Below, piece after piece: positions 7,152-14,312 of a stretch of 15,255 nucleotides of DNA. Positions within the stretch are counted from its first letter, which is position 1; every line of letters starts with the position of its first letter. Position numbers and translations under genes: made by a program. Location: positions 1 to 15,255 of the forward strand of contig CABQAB010000016.1 in assembly GCA_902461985.1 (NCBI GenBank), written 5' to 3'. This DNA is from an uncultured Bacteroidales bacterium. Lineage in GTDB: Bacteria > Bacteroidota > Bacteroidia > Bacteroidales > UBA932. The notes under the pieces are model-generated. The model searched no databases. It was not told the origin of the DNA and saw only the letters and a list, made by a program, of their open reading frames with translations.

Positions 7152-9021
7152 CAAAATGTTTCCCGGACCCGTACTCGCCTTTACATTCGTGCTTTTCGCG
7201 GCCCTGCTCTTTTCCTGTTCGGTTGCGGACAAGGTCAGATCGCTGGTCGGACAAGGTGTGGCGGCGGATATATCCATCCCGAAGGAGACGGAAGATGTGC
7301 CTGAATCATTGGAAGTGCCGCTGGACATGTCTCGGGATGAGACTGCCGGGAGTGAGGCCGGAGAGCCTGTTGTCATGAATGCGGAACTGGACGAGGAAAC
7401 CGGGGAGATGGTGGCTGTGGATGTCATAACCGAATCCAAGGTGGTGGCGCGTTTCAACAATGTCTGCGAAAGGTTGGGGCAGGTGAGCATCAGTTTCGAT
7501 ATAGAAGTGCCTGCAGCCCTGCTGGATTCGGATCTGCAGCTCAGTTTCGCACCGGTTATGAAAATCGGTTCAGAAAGCAGACCTTTGGAGAGAATCAACG
7601 TGAGCGGTGCAGCCTACAGGGAAAGACAGATGAGGGGGTATGAGCGTTACAGGTCCTTCCTGGCCTCCATTGTGACAGACAGCCTTGATTTGGTGATGAC
7701 AGGCCAGCTGGAACGGTTCATTCAGCGTTATTATCCGGAGACTTACGCCATGAAACGGGATTCGTCCATAGTTCCGGAACCTTCGGCTGAAAACCTTTTC
7801 GGAGTGTCGCAGCAGGAAGCCCTGAGGCATTACTCCATGACCCTGAGGCGCAGGGTGAACGACTGGAAGAAGCATAACAGGGAGCGTATGTTCCGCAGGT
7901 ATGTCAAAGATCCGCTGATTACTGAAAACATCCGTCTGGACACCATTGTAAGTGCCGGCAACGGGGATTGGGTCTATCGTTATGTACAGTCTTTCCGGAC
8001 GCTTCCGGGTCTGAAGAAGGTGACAGTGGGCATGACCGGTTCGGTGCGCCGTTTCGGAGAGTCCATCTGTGAGCTGCCGCTTCCTGATTCTCTCGTCTAT
8101 TACATCAGTTCGCTTTCCACTTTGGCAGACTGCCGGGACAGGTATAAGATGAAAGTCATAGAGAGGGTGATGCGCGACAAGACTTTAGCAAAAATCGAAT
8201 TTGCTGCGGGAAAGACGGCTGTAGATACTTCCCTCGGTGCCAATGCTTCCGAACTGGAGAGAATCCGGCAGTGTATGCTGGATGTGTTCCGGGACGAGAC
8301 CATGGTACTTGATTCCGTAGTCGTGGCGGCTGGATGCTCTCCGGAAGGCTCCCTGGCATTGAATGACAGGCTTTCGAAGCAGAGGTCGGCAGCGGTCAGG
8401 GACTGCCTGTCCGAGATGTTTGAATATGGTGCGGACAGTCTCCTGCGCACCTCCCTCCTTTCCGAGAACTGGACTGCTCTGGATCTCCTTGTGGCGGAGG
8501 ATACGCTTCTGACCGGGGTTGAAAAGCGAAACTACGCAGCCTGTGCTTCGGAAAAGGACGCCGACAGGAGGGAGGGGAAACTCAGGCGTCTTGCTTCCTA
8601 CCGCTATCTCCGTGATGAACTTTATCCCCGTCTGAGAACTGTGTCCTTCGATTTTCACCTGCACCGCCGGGGTATGCAGAAAGACACGGTCCACACCAGC
8701 GAGATTGACACTGCATATATGCGCGGCCTGGATTGCCTGAAAAGACTTGACTATGCGGCTGCAGTGGAAATCCTGCGTCCCTATGCCGACTACAATGCGG
8801 CACTGGCTTATGCTTGCGCAGGCTACGATCATTCGAGCTGGGCGATTTTGGAGAATCTGCCGGATGACTCCGCAAATGTCTGTTACCTGAAGTCTCTTGT
8901 CCTGATTCGTTTAGGCAGGAAAGACGAGGCAATGGAACTGTACAGAGCGGCAGTGAACTTTGATTCCTCTATGAGATTCAGAGCCAATCTGGATCCTGAA
9001 ATGCACCTTTTTAAATCCTAA
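7141..9021 (+). CDS. DUF3868-like / OmpA-like / TPR lipoprotein of fimbrial locus
   Basis: A 626-residue lipoprotein (lipobox LLFSC, Cys26), with the start at 7141 overlapping DUF3575. An ATG at 7156, four bases after the DUF3575 stop, is an equally possible start and would drop the only early Lys. Residues about 95-340 carry beta-rich segments (VSISFDIEVPAALL, LSFAPVMKIG, then YVQSFRTLPGLKKVTVGMTG) resembling DUF3868 proteins of fimbrial loci. An OmpA-like module follows (about 350-425: IEFAAGKTAVDTSL...NDRLSKQRSAAV). The canonical peptidoglycan-binding Asp is missing (GCSPEG at that place) while Arg415 remains, so peptidoglycan binding is uncertain. The last 100 residues look like TPR-type helices (YMRGLDCLKRLDYAAAVEIL; LIRLGRKDEAMELYRAA). 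It probably works with the DUF3575 barrel as an envelope platform. That role is inferred from context. Confidence 0.75.
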   Translation: MYSDKMFPGPVLAFTFVLFAALLFSCSVADKVRSLVGQGVAADISIPKETEDVPESLEVPLDMSRDETAGSEAGEPVVMNAELDEETGEMVAVDVITESKVVARFNNVCERLGQVSISFDIEVPAALLDSDLQLSFAPVMKIGSESRPLERINVSGAAYRERQMRGYERYRSFLASIVTDSLDLVMTGQLERFIQRYYPETYAMKRDSSIVPEPSAENLFGVSQQEALRHYSMTLRRRVNDWKKHNRERMFRRYVKDPLITENIRLDTIVSAGNGDWVYRYVQSFRTLPGLKKVTVGMTGSVRRFGESICELPLPDSLVYYISSLSTLADCRDRYKMKVIERVMRDKTLAKIEFAAGKTAVDTSLGANASELERIRQCMLDVFRDETMVLDSVVVAAGCSPEGSLALNDRLSKQRSAAVRDCLSEMFEYGADSLLRTSLLSENWTALDLLVAEDTLLTGVEKRNYAACASEKDADRREGKLRRLASYRYLRDELYPRLRTVSFDFHLHRRGMQKDTVHTSEIDTAYMRGLDCLKRLDYAAAVEILRPYADYNAALAYACAGYDHSSWAILENLPDDSANVCYLKSLVLIRLGRKDEAMELYRAAVNFDSSMRFRANLDPEMHLFKS

Positions 9022-9026
9022 ATATT

Positions 9027-10016
9027 ATGAAAACAAAAACAATTATGACAGCGGCAGTGACTGCCGTGGCTGCGAGCCTGTCTGTGGCTTGCGTAAAAAC
9101 GAAAGTGGAAGTGCGGCCGCCGGAAGGGATGGCCAATTTGACGGTGACGGTCGCAAACGGCGGCACCAAAGCCTCCGGTGAGAACCCCGTGACCAACGAA
9201 GACAAAATCAATTCAGTACAGGTCTTTGTGTTTGCCTCAGACGGTAAATTGGAGGCTGAGGCTTATGGAACCCAGCCGTCCATTGACCTTGGATGCACCA
9301 TGGGTTCGAAAACAGTTGCCGTCCTCTGTAACAGCGGGCGTCTGGACGCCATCGCTTCGGCTGCAGACCTGAACTCGAAAGTCACGTCTTTGACAGACAA
9401 CAGCAGCTCTTCTTTCATCATGTTCAACTCTGTCCCGTTTGCTGTGGATGCGACGGCAAAGTCGCTTACAGTCACAGTGAAACGTACGGTTTCCAAAATC
9501 GTTCTTGAAAACATCAGCAACAAGATGACATTGGAGCAGTACAGGTCGGAAGCCATAAAAATCAAAGGCATATACCTTATAAACGTCGCCGGCGATACTT
9601 CCATGGATCTTGCCGCCGCACCGTCTTTGTGGCTGAACAGGGGTTCGAAAGAAGCGGCGGAGAATAGCCTTTATTCCGAAATTCCTGCATCGTTGGACAT
9701 AGCATACAACAGTTCGGATGTTTCACGACACTATTTCTACTGTTATCCCAATCCTGTTGAGGCGGATTCTGCTGCAGAGATATGGTCTCCGAGACATACA
9801 AGATTAGTGGTAGAGGCTGAAGTCGGCGGCAAGACAGGCTATTATCCCGTTACTCTTCCGGTGCTGAAAGCCAATACGGTCTACACAATCAAGAATCTGG
9901 AAATCACCCGCCCGGGAATAGATGCTCCGGACGTGGTCTCAGCCCTCGGCACTATGACCTTTACCATTGCGGTAGCAGACTGGGACCGGGAAGACGTATC
10001 TGACATAACCATTTAG
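9027..10016 (+). CDS. FimA/Mfa1-type fimbrial subunit (type V pilin) precursor
   Basis: A 329-residue lipoprotein precursor. SPII signal MKTKTIMTAAVTAVAASLSVAC has the lipidated Cys at 22. It shows the FimA/Mfa1 layout: a short first strand (NLTVTVAN, 37-44), a basic residue (Lys48) in a flexible TKASGENP segment, then EDKINSVQVFVF, KTVAVLCNSG and TVKRTVSKIVLENI, and a final strand region FTIAVADWDREDVSDITI that could donate the exchange strand. In P. gingivalis FimA the comparable first strand is removed by Arg-gingipain after Arg46. Here Lys48 occupies the analogous place, as judged by eye. It starts five bases after the upstream stop. It could be the major stalk or an accessory subunit; being the only one before the anchor gene favours stalk. 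Confidence 0.8.
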   Translation: MKTKTIMTAAVTAVAASLSVACVKTKVEVRPPEGMANLTVTVANGGTKASGENPVTNEDKINSVQVFVFASDGKLEAEAYGTQPSIDLGCTMGSKTVAVLCNSGRLDAIASAADLNSKVTSLTDNSSSSFIMFNSVPFAVDATAKSLTVTVKRTVSKIVLENISNKMTLEQYRSEAIKIKGIYLINVAGDTSMDLAAAPSLWLNRGSKEAAENSLYSEIPASLDIAYNSSDVSRHYFYCYPNPVEADSAAEIWSPRHTRLVVEAEVGGKTGYYPVTLPVLKANTVYTIKNLEITRPGIDAPDVVSALGTMTFTIAVADWDREDVSDITI

Positions 10017-10185
10017 AACACCCGATGGAAAATGCCGCGGCAGAATAATGAAACACGAACCTTTTCGATAAGCCGAGAGCAGAGGGAAACGAAGTTTCAC
10101 TTTGCCGAGGCGAGAAAAGTGACGTATGAATTACGAACAGATCCTCATCGCTGCCGCGGCATCTTTCTTCCAACAATTTTGTGAT
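10017..10185 (+). repeat. Structured spacer between pilin and anchor genes
   Basis: This 169-bp gap contains two copies of the perfect 10-bp palindrome TGCCGCGGCA, at 10033-10042 and 10152-10161. With their flanking bases they form a 12-bp inverted repeat (ATGCCGCGGCAG / CTGCCGCGGCAT) about 110 bp apart. Between them are a small hairpin GAAACGAAGTTTC, a CACTTT...AAAGTG pair and CGTATGAATTACG. No target duplication is evident. It may be a dispersed repeat or an attenuator lowering anchor expression relative to pilin. No promoter is clear. Confidence 0.6.
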
Positions 10186-10947
10186 ATGAAGATAATTTGC
10201 ATGGCTCTGGCTGTCCTGTTGATGGCTTCCTGTTCAATCAAACAGGACAGGAGCGGATGCCCTTCGCTTTTGAGACTGGATTTCTCGGCGGAGAAAAAGG
10301 CTGCCCCAGATGCGGAACTGCTGTTGTCCGTGAATTGCAGGGGAAAGTGTCTGCTGGTCGATACCGTGCGGCTTGAGGAGATTTCCGGGCTTTATGACGT
10401 CGAGGTGCCGAAAGACCTGCTGAATGTCAATGTGTGGTCGGAAGATGCTTCCAGTTTCGTTTCCTGTGGTTCGCTTTTCATACCTCTCGGGGATGACTGC
10501 CCTGCAGTGGATATGTTCTCGCAGACTGTCGATTTGAGCGGTACGGAAACAAAGACGCTGCCTGTGGAGTTGTCGAAGAATTACTGTATTCTGGACATAA
10601 TCTTCAAGGATGAGGGAATAGATGATTTCGTAGTGGATATCGAGGGAGACATCGACGGCTATTCCGAGAAAGGCCTTCCGAGAAAGGGGGATTTTTTCCA
10701 TTTCTTAGATTCGCCCATGAAACTTCTGCTTCCGCGCCAGACCGATGCCACGTTGAAACTGGATATATGGAAGGGGCACGAACTGCTCAAGACTTTTGCA
10801 CTGGGCAATTATATGGAAAAGGGAGGCTATGACTGGGCGGCGAAAAATCTGAAGGATGCGTCCGTGACAATTGACTTTGCCTGTACGACTGTCAATATAG
10901 TTGTGGGAGAGTGGGGCAGCACCTCGGATTTCGACATAGTGTTTTAG
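10186..10947 (+). CDS. FimB/Mfa2-type fimbrial anchor or assembly-regulator lipoprotein
   Basis: A 253-residue lipoprotein. I choose ATG 10186 because it gives a clean SPII signal, MKIICMALAVLLMASC (Cys16). An in-frame ATG 60 bases earlier would add 20 residues, MNYEQILIAAAASFFQQFCD, that spoil it. After the lipobox, DRSGCPSLLRLDFS matches the start typical of FimB/Mfa2 (DUF1812-type) proteins, which sit next to fimbrillin genes, stay in the outer membrane as lipoproteins, and anchor or limit the length of the fibre. The rest is predicted beta-sandwich (LLLSVNCRGKCLLVDTVRL, LPVELSKNYCILDIIF, VVGEWGSTSDFDIVF). It is the last gene of the + strand block and converges on recO. No minor tip-subunit genes (Mfa3-5 type) are seen. 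Confidence 0.75.
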   Translation: MKIICMALAVLLMASCSIKQDRSGCPSLLRLDFSAEKKAAPDAELLLSVNCRGKCLLVDTVRLEEISGLYDVEVPKDLLNVNVWSEDASSFVSCGSLFIPLGDDCPAVDMFSQTVDLSGTETKTLPVELSKNYCILDIIFKDEGIDDFVVDIEGDIDGYSEKGLPRKGDFFHFLDSPMKLLLPRQTDATLKLDIWKGHELLKTFALGNYMEKGGYDWAAKNLKDASVTIDFACTTVNIVVGEWGSTSDFDIVF

Positions 10948-10956
10948 AAGCTGTTC

Positions 10957-11002
10957 CTTGTCATTTCGACTGGAGGCACGAAGTGCCGGAACGGAGAAAT
11001 CT
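10957..11002. repeat. Interspersed repeat in the convergent spacer
   Basis: The sequence reading GTCATTTCGACTGGAG onward, closing with GGAGAAATCTGA, has the form of an intergenic repeat seen widely in Bacteroidetes genomes. It folds: ATTTC (10963-10967) pairs with GAAAT (10996-11000), and the inner stem GGCAC-GAA-GTGCC lies at 10975-10987. It occupies the only space between the anchor gene and recO and may serve as a terminator for either, though no T-run follows on the + strand. Confidence 0.5.
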
Positions 11003-11014
11003 GAACTGCGACGT

Positions 11015-11701
11015 CTACATGATTTCTTTGAGAATGGCTGTAGATCTGATGTTGAGGGGATATTCCAGATGCGTTTCGAGGTAGCGGATGAGTGATTCGA
11101 CTATGGCGGACCGCACGGATCCGTTCATGGGCAGGAGCATGGCTTCGCTGAAAGGCAGTGACAGTATTTCCCTGACTATTCCGCGGTGCGGAAGTTCAAC
11201 GAAATCCTCTATGTTGCGATATTCGGGACGGAAGCCCATAGCGGCTGAAAGTTCTAATGTGAACAACAGGTGAAAATTGCTGAAATTGCCTTCAATGGCG
11301 TCTAAGAGCAGTATTTTCTGTACGCACCAGTCGTAGAGTCCTGCTTCGTTGGCTCCGTCTTTCAAGGCTCTGAACAGCAGCTCGGCGATGAATATGGAAA
11401 TGCTGCTTTTGTAGAGGTCCGACCTCAGGCCTGTCAGAGGATATGCTGTGGTGAGTCCGTTGACAGTAATCAGGCTGCCTTTGGAATTGCCGCCCGGCAC
11501 GGACGCTTCAATGATATTGAGCGGACTCAGCAGATTTGCCGTCCTGCTTTTTCCTCCGGAAGCCTTGCCGCCGGAAGTCGCAGAGCGCAGGAAAAGGCTG
11601 CATCGCCCGTACTCCCGGCTGAGCGTGTGGAGCACAAGTGACCTTTCTCCGTATTTGGTGGAATGGAGCAGTATGAATTCTATGTTCCTGGAGTTTTCCA
11701 A
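11015..11701 (-). CDS. recO: DNA repair protein RecO
   Basis: A 228-residue recombination mediator that, with RecR, loads RecA onto SSB-coated DNA in the RecF pathway. The N-terminal OB fold is visible (FILLHSTKYGERSLVLHTLSREYGRCSLFL, about 9-38), followed by the helical domain and the C-terminal LNIRSTAILKEIM typical of Bacteroidetes RecO. Length fits the family, about 240. No ATG or GTG lies in frame at the expected place: upstream the frame is open for only 18 codons with none. So TTG at 11701, which gives MENSRNIEF, is the best start. A partial 21-bp direct repeat surrounds it. It follows rdgB by 44 bp on the same strand, so the two are probably co-transcribed. No zinc-finger cysteines are seen. 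Confidence 0.88.
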   Translation of the reverse strand: MENSRNIEFILLHSTKYGERSLVLHTLSREYGRCSLFLRSATSGGKASGGKSRTANLLSPLNIIEASVPGGNSKGSLITVNGLTTAYPLTGLRSDLYKSSISIFIAELLFRALKDGANEAGLYDWCVQKILLLDAIEGNFSNFHLLFTLELSAAMGFRPEYRNIEDFVELPHRGIVREILSLPFSEAMLLPMNGSVRSAIVESLIRYLETHLEYPLNIRSTAILKEIM

Positions 11702-11745
11702 TGGTTCGCTGGAGTTTTCAGTCTTGGTCCTGTACGTTAGTCCGC

Positions 11746-12438
11746 TTATATGTCACTGGGTGAAGCAGTGCTGCGTGATTGTCCATCGGAGGAGAATTTA
11801 AGTCCGTGTAACGCCTTGTAACGGTGCGAAATCCGGTTCTTGACGTCTTCCGGGATATCTGCGAGAGTCCTGCCGGCAAGTTGGGCCGCATCTTCTGATG
11901 ACAGGCAGCCGGCAAGTTCGGCTGTATCGGGAATGAACACAGGGTCATAGCCGAATCCTCCGTTGCCTGACCTTTCGGGGGCGATGTGTCCTTCGAGACT
12001 GCCCTCACTAATGAGTTTCTGTCCGTCAGAACTGAGCAGACAGACCGCGCATCTGAATCTGGCTTTCCTTTCGGACGGCTCCGTTGCGCCCGCTTCCCTG
12101 AGCTTGGTCAGCAGTTTGTCCATATTGTCGCTGAAATTCTTGTCCTCTCCCGCATAGCGAGCGGTGTAGATGCCCGGTTCACCTCCGAGAGCATCCACTT
12201 CGAGGCCCGAATCGTCGGCGAAAACGGCATAAATCCCTTCCATGCCGTTCCCGTGCAGTTTTTCGAAAATGAACGATGCTTTCAATTCGGCGTTTTCCTG
12301 AAAACTGCCTCCTGTCTCCTCGGCTTCTTCATTGATGCCGAATTCTGAAGGAAGGACAATTTCACAGGTATCTCCGAGAATCTCCGCCGCTTCCCGGGCC
12401 TTGCCCTTGTTTGATGTGGCAAATACGACTTTTATCAT
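11746..12438 (-). CDS. rdgB: XTP/dITP diphosphatase (non-canonical purine NTP pyrophosphatase)
   Basis: A cytoplasmic house-cleaning enzyme of the HAM1/RdgB family that hydrolyses dITP, XTP and related nucleotides to monophosphates so they are not built into DNA or RNA. Hallmarks of the 230-residue product: FATSNKGK at 6-13, FADDSGLEVDALGGEPG at 73-89 with the catalytic Asp in DDSG (Asp75/Asp76), GFGYDPVF at 161-168, and KNRISHR at 200-206. It is some 30 residues longer than the usual 195-200. The extra length lies in a Ser/Glu/Ala insertion before the IPEDVKNRISHR motif and in a Ser-rich tail after it. It heads a short minus-strand unit with recO and is divergent from the S41 protease gene. 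Confidence 0.95.
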   Translation of the reverse strand: MIKVVFATSNKGKAREAAEILGDTCEIVLPSEFGINEEAEETGGSFQENAELKASFIFEKLHGNGMEGIYAVFADDSGLEVDALGGEPGIYTARYAGEDKNFSDNMDKLLTKLREAGATEPSERKARFRCAVCLLSSDGQKLISEGSLEGHIAPERSGNGGFGYDPVFIPDTAELAGCLSSEDAAQLAGRTLADIPEDVKNRISHRYKALHGLKFSSDGQSRSTASPSDI

Positions 12439-12458
12439 GGATGGAAGTTTGTAGACGG

Positions 12459-12466
12459 CAAAATTA
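12459..12466 (-). promoter_or_regulatory. Candidate -7 box for rdgB-recO
   Basis: Read on the minus strand this is TAATTTTG, an exact match to TAnnTTTG. It lies 20 bases upstream of the rdgB ATG. No TTTG at the expected -33 distance is seen, so the call rests on one box only. Confidence 0.3.
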
Positions 12467-12518
12467 CAAATAATTGTAGAATTATTCCTTCCGGCAAGGC
12501 ATTTCGGAATCAGATTTG

Positions 12519-12526
12519 TATATTTG
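12519..12526 (+). promoter_or_regulatory. Candidate -7 box for the S41 protease gene
   Basis: TATATTTG matches the Bacteroidetes -7 consensus TAnnTTTG. No good -33 box is found 19-22 bases upstream. If used, it gives a leader of about 100 bases that holds all three hairpins described at 12534-12614. Confidence 0.35.
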
Positions 12527-12533
12527 TCTCCTC

Positions 12534-12614
12534 CGGGCTTTCGTGCCCGTATGCATCCCCTCGGGATGCTGATGTTTTGTAATGGAAATCAAGTTCCGCA
12601 TTTGTGAAACTTGA
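12534..12614 (+). other. Three consecutive hairpins upstream of the S41 protease gene
   Basis: Hairpin 1 is CGGGC (12534-12538) with GCCCG (12545-12549). Hairpin 2 is GCATCCC (12553-12559) with GGGATGC (12563-12569) around a CTC loop. Hairpin 3 is TCAAGTT (12589-12595) with AACTTGA (12608-12614). Nothing matches a riboswitch I know. They may be a leader, a dispersed repeat or both. Confidence 0.5.
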
Positions 12615-12635
12615 GTGATAGAATAACAGATTGAG

Positions 12636-14243
12636 ATGAAAAGAACTACCTCCGCAATTTGCGCTTTTTTACTGCTGTCTTCCCTTTCCTTCGCCCAGAG
12701 CCGTGGTTTCAAACTGGGGCAATGGACAGAAATACACAATTCGATAGTACGCCAGCTGAGCGTCTCCTATGTAGACAGCATTGATGTGGACCGGGTTATG
12801 CGGGCAGGCATCGATGCCATGCTTTCGCAACTGGACCCGTACACTATCTATGTTCCCGAAGAGGAGAACGAGGATTTCCAGATGATGTTGTCCAATACAT
12901 ATGGCGGCATAGGTGCGATTGTCCACAAACCTGCCGGTGCATATGTGATGATAAACGAACCTTACGAGGATTCTCCGGCAGCAAAAAGCGGGCTTCAGTG
13001 CGGTGACGAAATTCTGGAAATCGACGGCGTAGACCCACGTCCGTTAGAGGTTTCCGAGGCAACTGACAGAATGAAGGGCAAGCCCGGTACAAAAGTGAAA
13101 TTCAAGATCAGGAAAGTCCGCAGCGGGGAAATCAAGGATGTGGAGATAGTGCGTGAGCGCATACAGATTCCTTCCGTGGACTATGTGGGAATGATAGCGG
13201 ACGGTGTGGGCTATATCCGTCAGAGCAAGTTTACTGAAGGCGTTTCCAATGAAATCCGCGATGCCTATCATGAATTGAAAGGGCAGGGAATGGAAAGACT
13301 TGTGCTGGATCTGAGAGGCAATGGCGGAGGACTTATGAGCGAGGCCGTCAATATCGTAGGCCTTTTCGTGCCGAAGGGTTCTCTCGTGGTGACTTCCAAA
13401 GGACTCGCTGAGCGGACCATAGAGATGAAGACCCAGACCGAGCCGGTGGACGTGAGCATCCCGCTGTATGTTCTCATAGATTCAAATTCTGCATCTTCCT
13501 CCGAAATCGTTGCCGGAGCACTGCAGGATATGGACCGCGCCACCATTTTAGGCCGAAGAAGTTATGGGAAGGGCCTTGTCCAGTCCATCCGTCCCGTTGC
13601 ATACAACGGCCAGCTGAAAGTCACTACCGCCAAATATTACACACCTTCCGGACGCTGTGTGCAGGCCATCGACTATGCCCATCGCAATGAAGACGGCAGT
13701 GTGGGGCATATTCCTGACTCTCTTACCCACGAATTCAGGACTGCATCCGGCAGGATTGTCCGGGACGGCGGAGGAATCACCCCTGATGTCGAACTGAAAG
13801 CCCCGACTTTTAGCCGTATTGTCTATGCTCTCGTGCTTTACGGGGTTACTGACAGATTCACCATGGAATATGTCCGCAATCATGAAACCATACCGGCAGT
13901 TGAGGATTTCTATCTTTCGGACAAGGATTTCGAGGATTTCGTGGCATTCGCGAAAGAACAGGAATTCGATTACCGCAGCAGTGCGAAGGCATTGTTCGAC
14001 CAGATGAAGGAAGAAATGGAGAAAGACGGACTTGCCGGGGACGTGAAAGCGCAGCTGGATGCTGTCGAGCAGGCGTTGAAAATCGAAAAGGAGAATTTCA
14101 TCCGGCTCAAGAAAGACGAGATAGTGCCTTTCATCGAGGAGGAAATCGTAGCCCGCTATTACTACCAGCGTGCCGCCGTAAAAGTCAGGCTCCGCTACGA
14201 CGGAGAAGTCAAGGAAGCCCTTGCATATATTGATCGGCAATAA
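12636..14243 (+). CDS. S41 family C-terminal processing peptidase (Prc/CtpA-like)
   Basis: A 535-residue secreted serine protease. It has a signal peptide (MKRTTSAICAFLLLSSLSFAQ, probably cleaved before SRG) and no lipobox, so it is periplasmic. The N-terminal helical region is followed by a PDZ domain (about 88-175, GGIGAIVHK... and GDEILEIDG), which selects hydrophobic C-termini. The S41 catalytic core comes next, with the nucleophile Ser287 in SNSASSSEIVAGALQD and the general base Lys312 in RSYGKGLVQ, 25 residues apart as in plant D1-processing CtpA. A long helical C-terminal region (about 400-535) is acidic and Lys-rich. Family members trim C-termini or degrade misfolded and lipoprotein substrates in the periplasm. 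Whether it acts on the fimbrial proteins nearby cannot be told. It is a single-gene unit, divergent from rdgB and convergent with the U32 gene. Confidence 0.93.
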   Translation: MKRTTSAICAFLLLSSLSFAQSRGFKLGQWTEIHNSIVRQLSVSYVDSIDVDRVMRAGIDAMLSQLDPYTIYVPEEENEDFQMMLSNTYGGIGAIVHKPAGAYVMINEPYEDSPAAKSGLQCGDEILEIDGVDPRPLEVSEATDRMKGKPGTKVKFKIRKVRSGEIKDVEIVRERIQIPSVDYVGMIADGVGYIRQSKFTEGVSNEIRDAYHELKGQGMERLVLDLRGNGGGLMSEAVNIVGLFVPKGSLVVTSKGLAERTIEMKTQTEPVDVSIPLYVLIDSNSASSSEIVAGALQDMDRATILGRRSYGKGLVQSIRPVAYNGQLKVTTAKYYTPSGRCVQAIDYAHRNEDGSVGHIPDSLTHEFRTASGRIVRDGGGITPDVELKAPTFSRIVYALVLYGVTDRFTMEYVRNHETIPAVEDFYLSDKDFEDFVAFAKEQEFDYRSSAKALFDQMKEEMEKDGLAGDVKAQLDAVEQALKIEKENFIRLKKDEIVPFIEEEIVARYYYQRAAVKVRLRYDGEVKEALAYIDRQ

Positions 14244-14249
14244 TTTATA

Positions 14250-14296
14250 GGAGCTGACTCAAAAGTCTGGGCGACCGCAGGGAGTCGAAAGATCTG
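14250..14296. repeat. Repeat-like segment in the S41/U32 convergent spacer
   Basis: GGAGCTGACTCAAAAGTCTG followed by GGCGACCGCAGGGAGTCG has the look of a dispersed Bacteroidales intergenic repeat. CGAC/GTCG form a small stem. GTCTGGGCG at 14265-14273 is complementary to CGCCCAGAC at 14322-14330, inside the U32 coding end. On the minus strand that pairing is followed by TTTT, so it may serve as a terminator for the U32 gene. Confidence 0.45.
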
Positions 14297-14312
14297 AATA
14301 CTGATTCTGAAA

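Noticed and set aside
10126..10185. Earlier in-frame ATG for the FimB/Mfa2-type gene
   Set aside because: Using it places 20 extra residues before a perfect SPII signal peptide and runs through the palindromic spacer. The ATG at 10186 is the better start.
13548..14240. 230-codon minus-strand frame opposite the S41 gene
   Set aside because: The plus-strand product has a complete catalytic Ser/Lys pair and PDZ domain. The antisense frame has no family signature.
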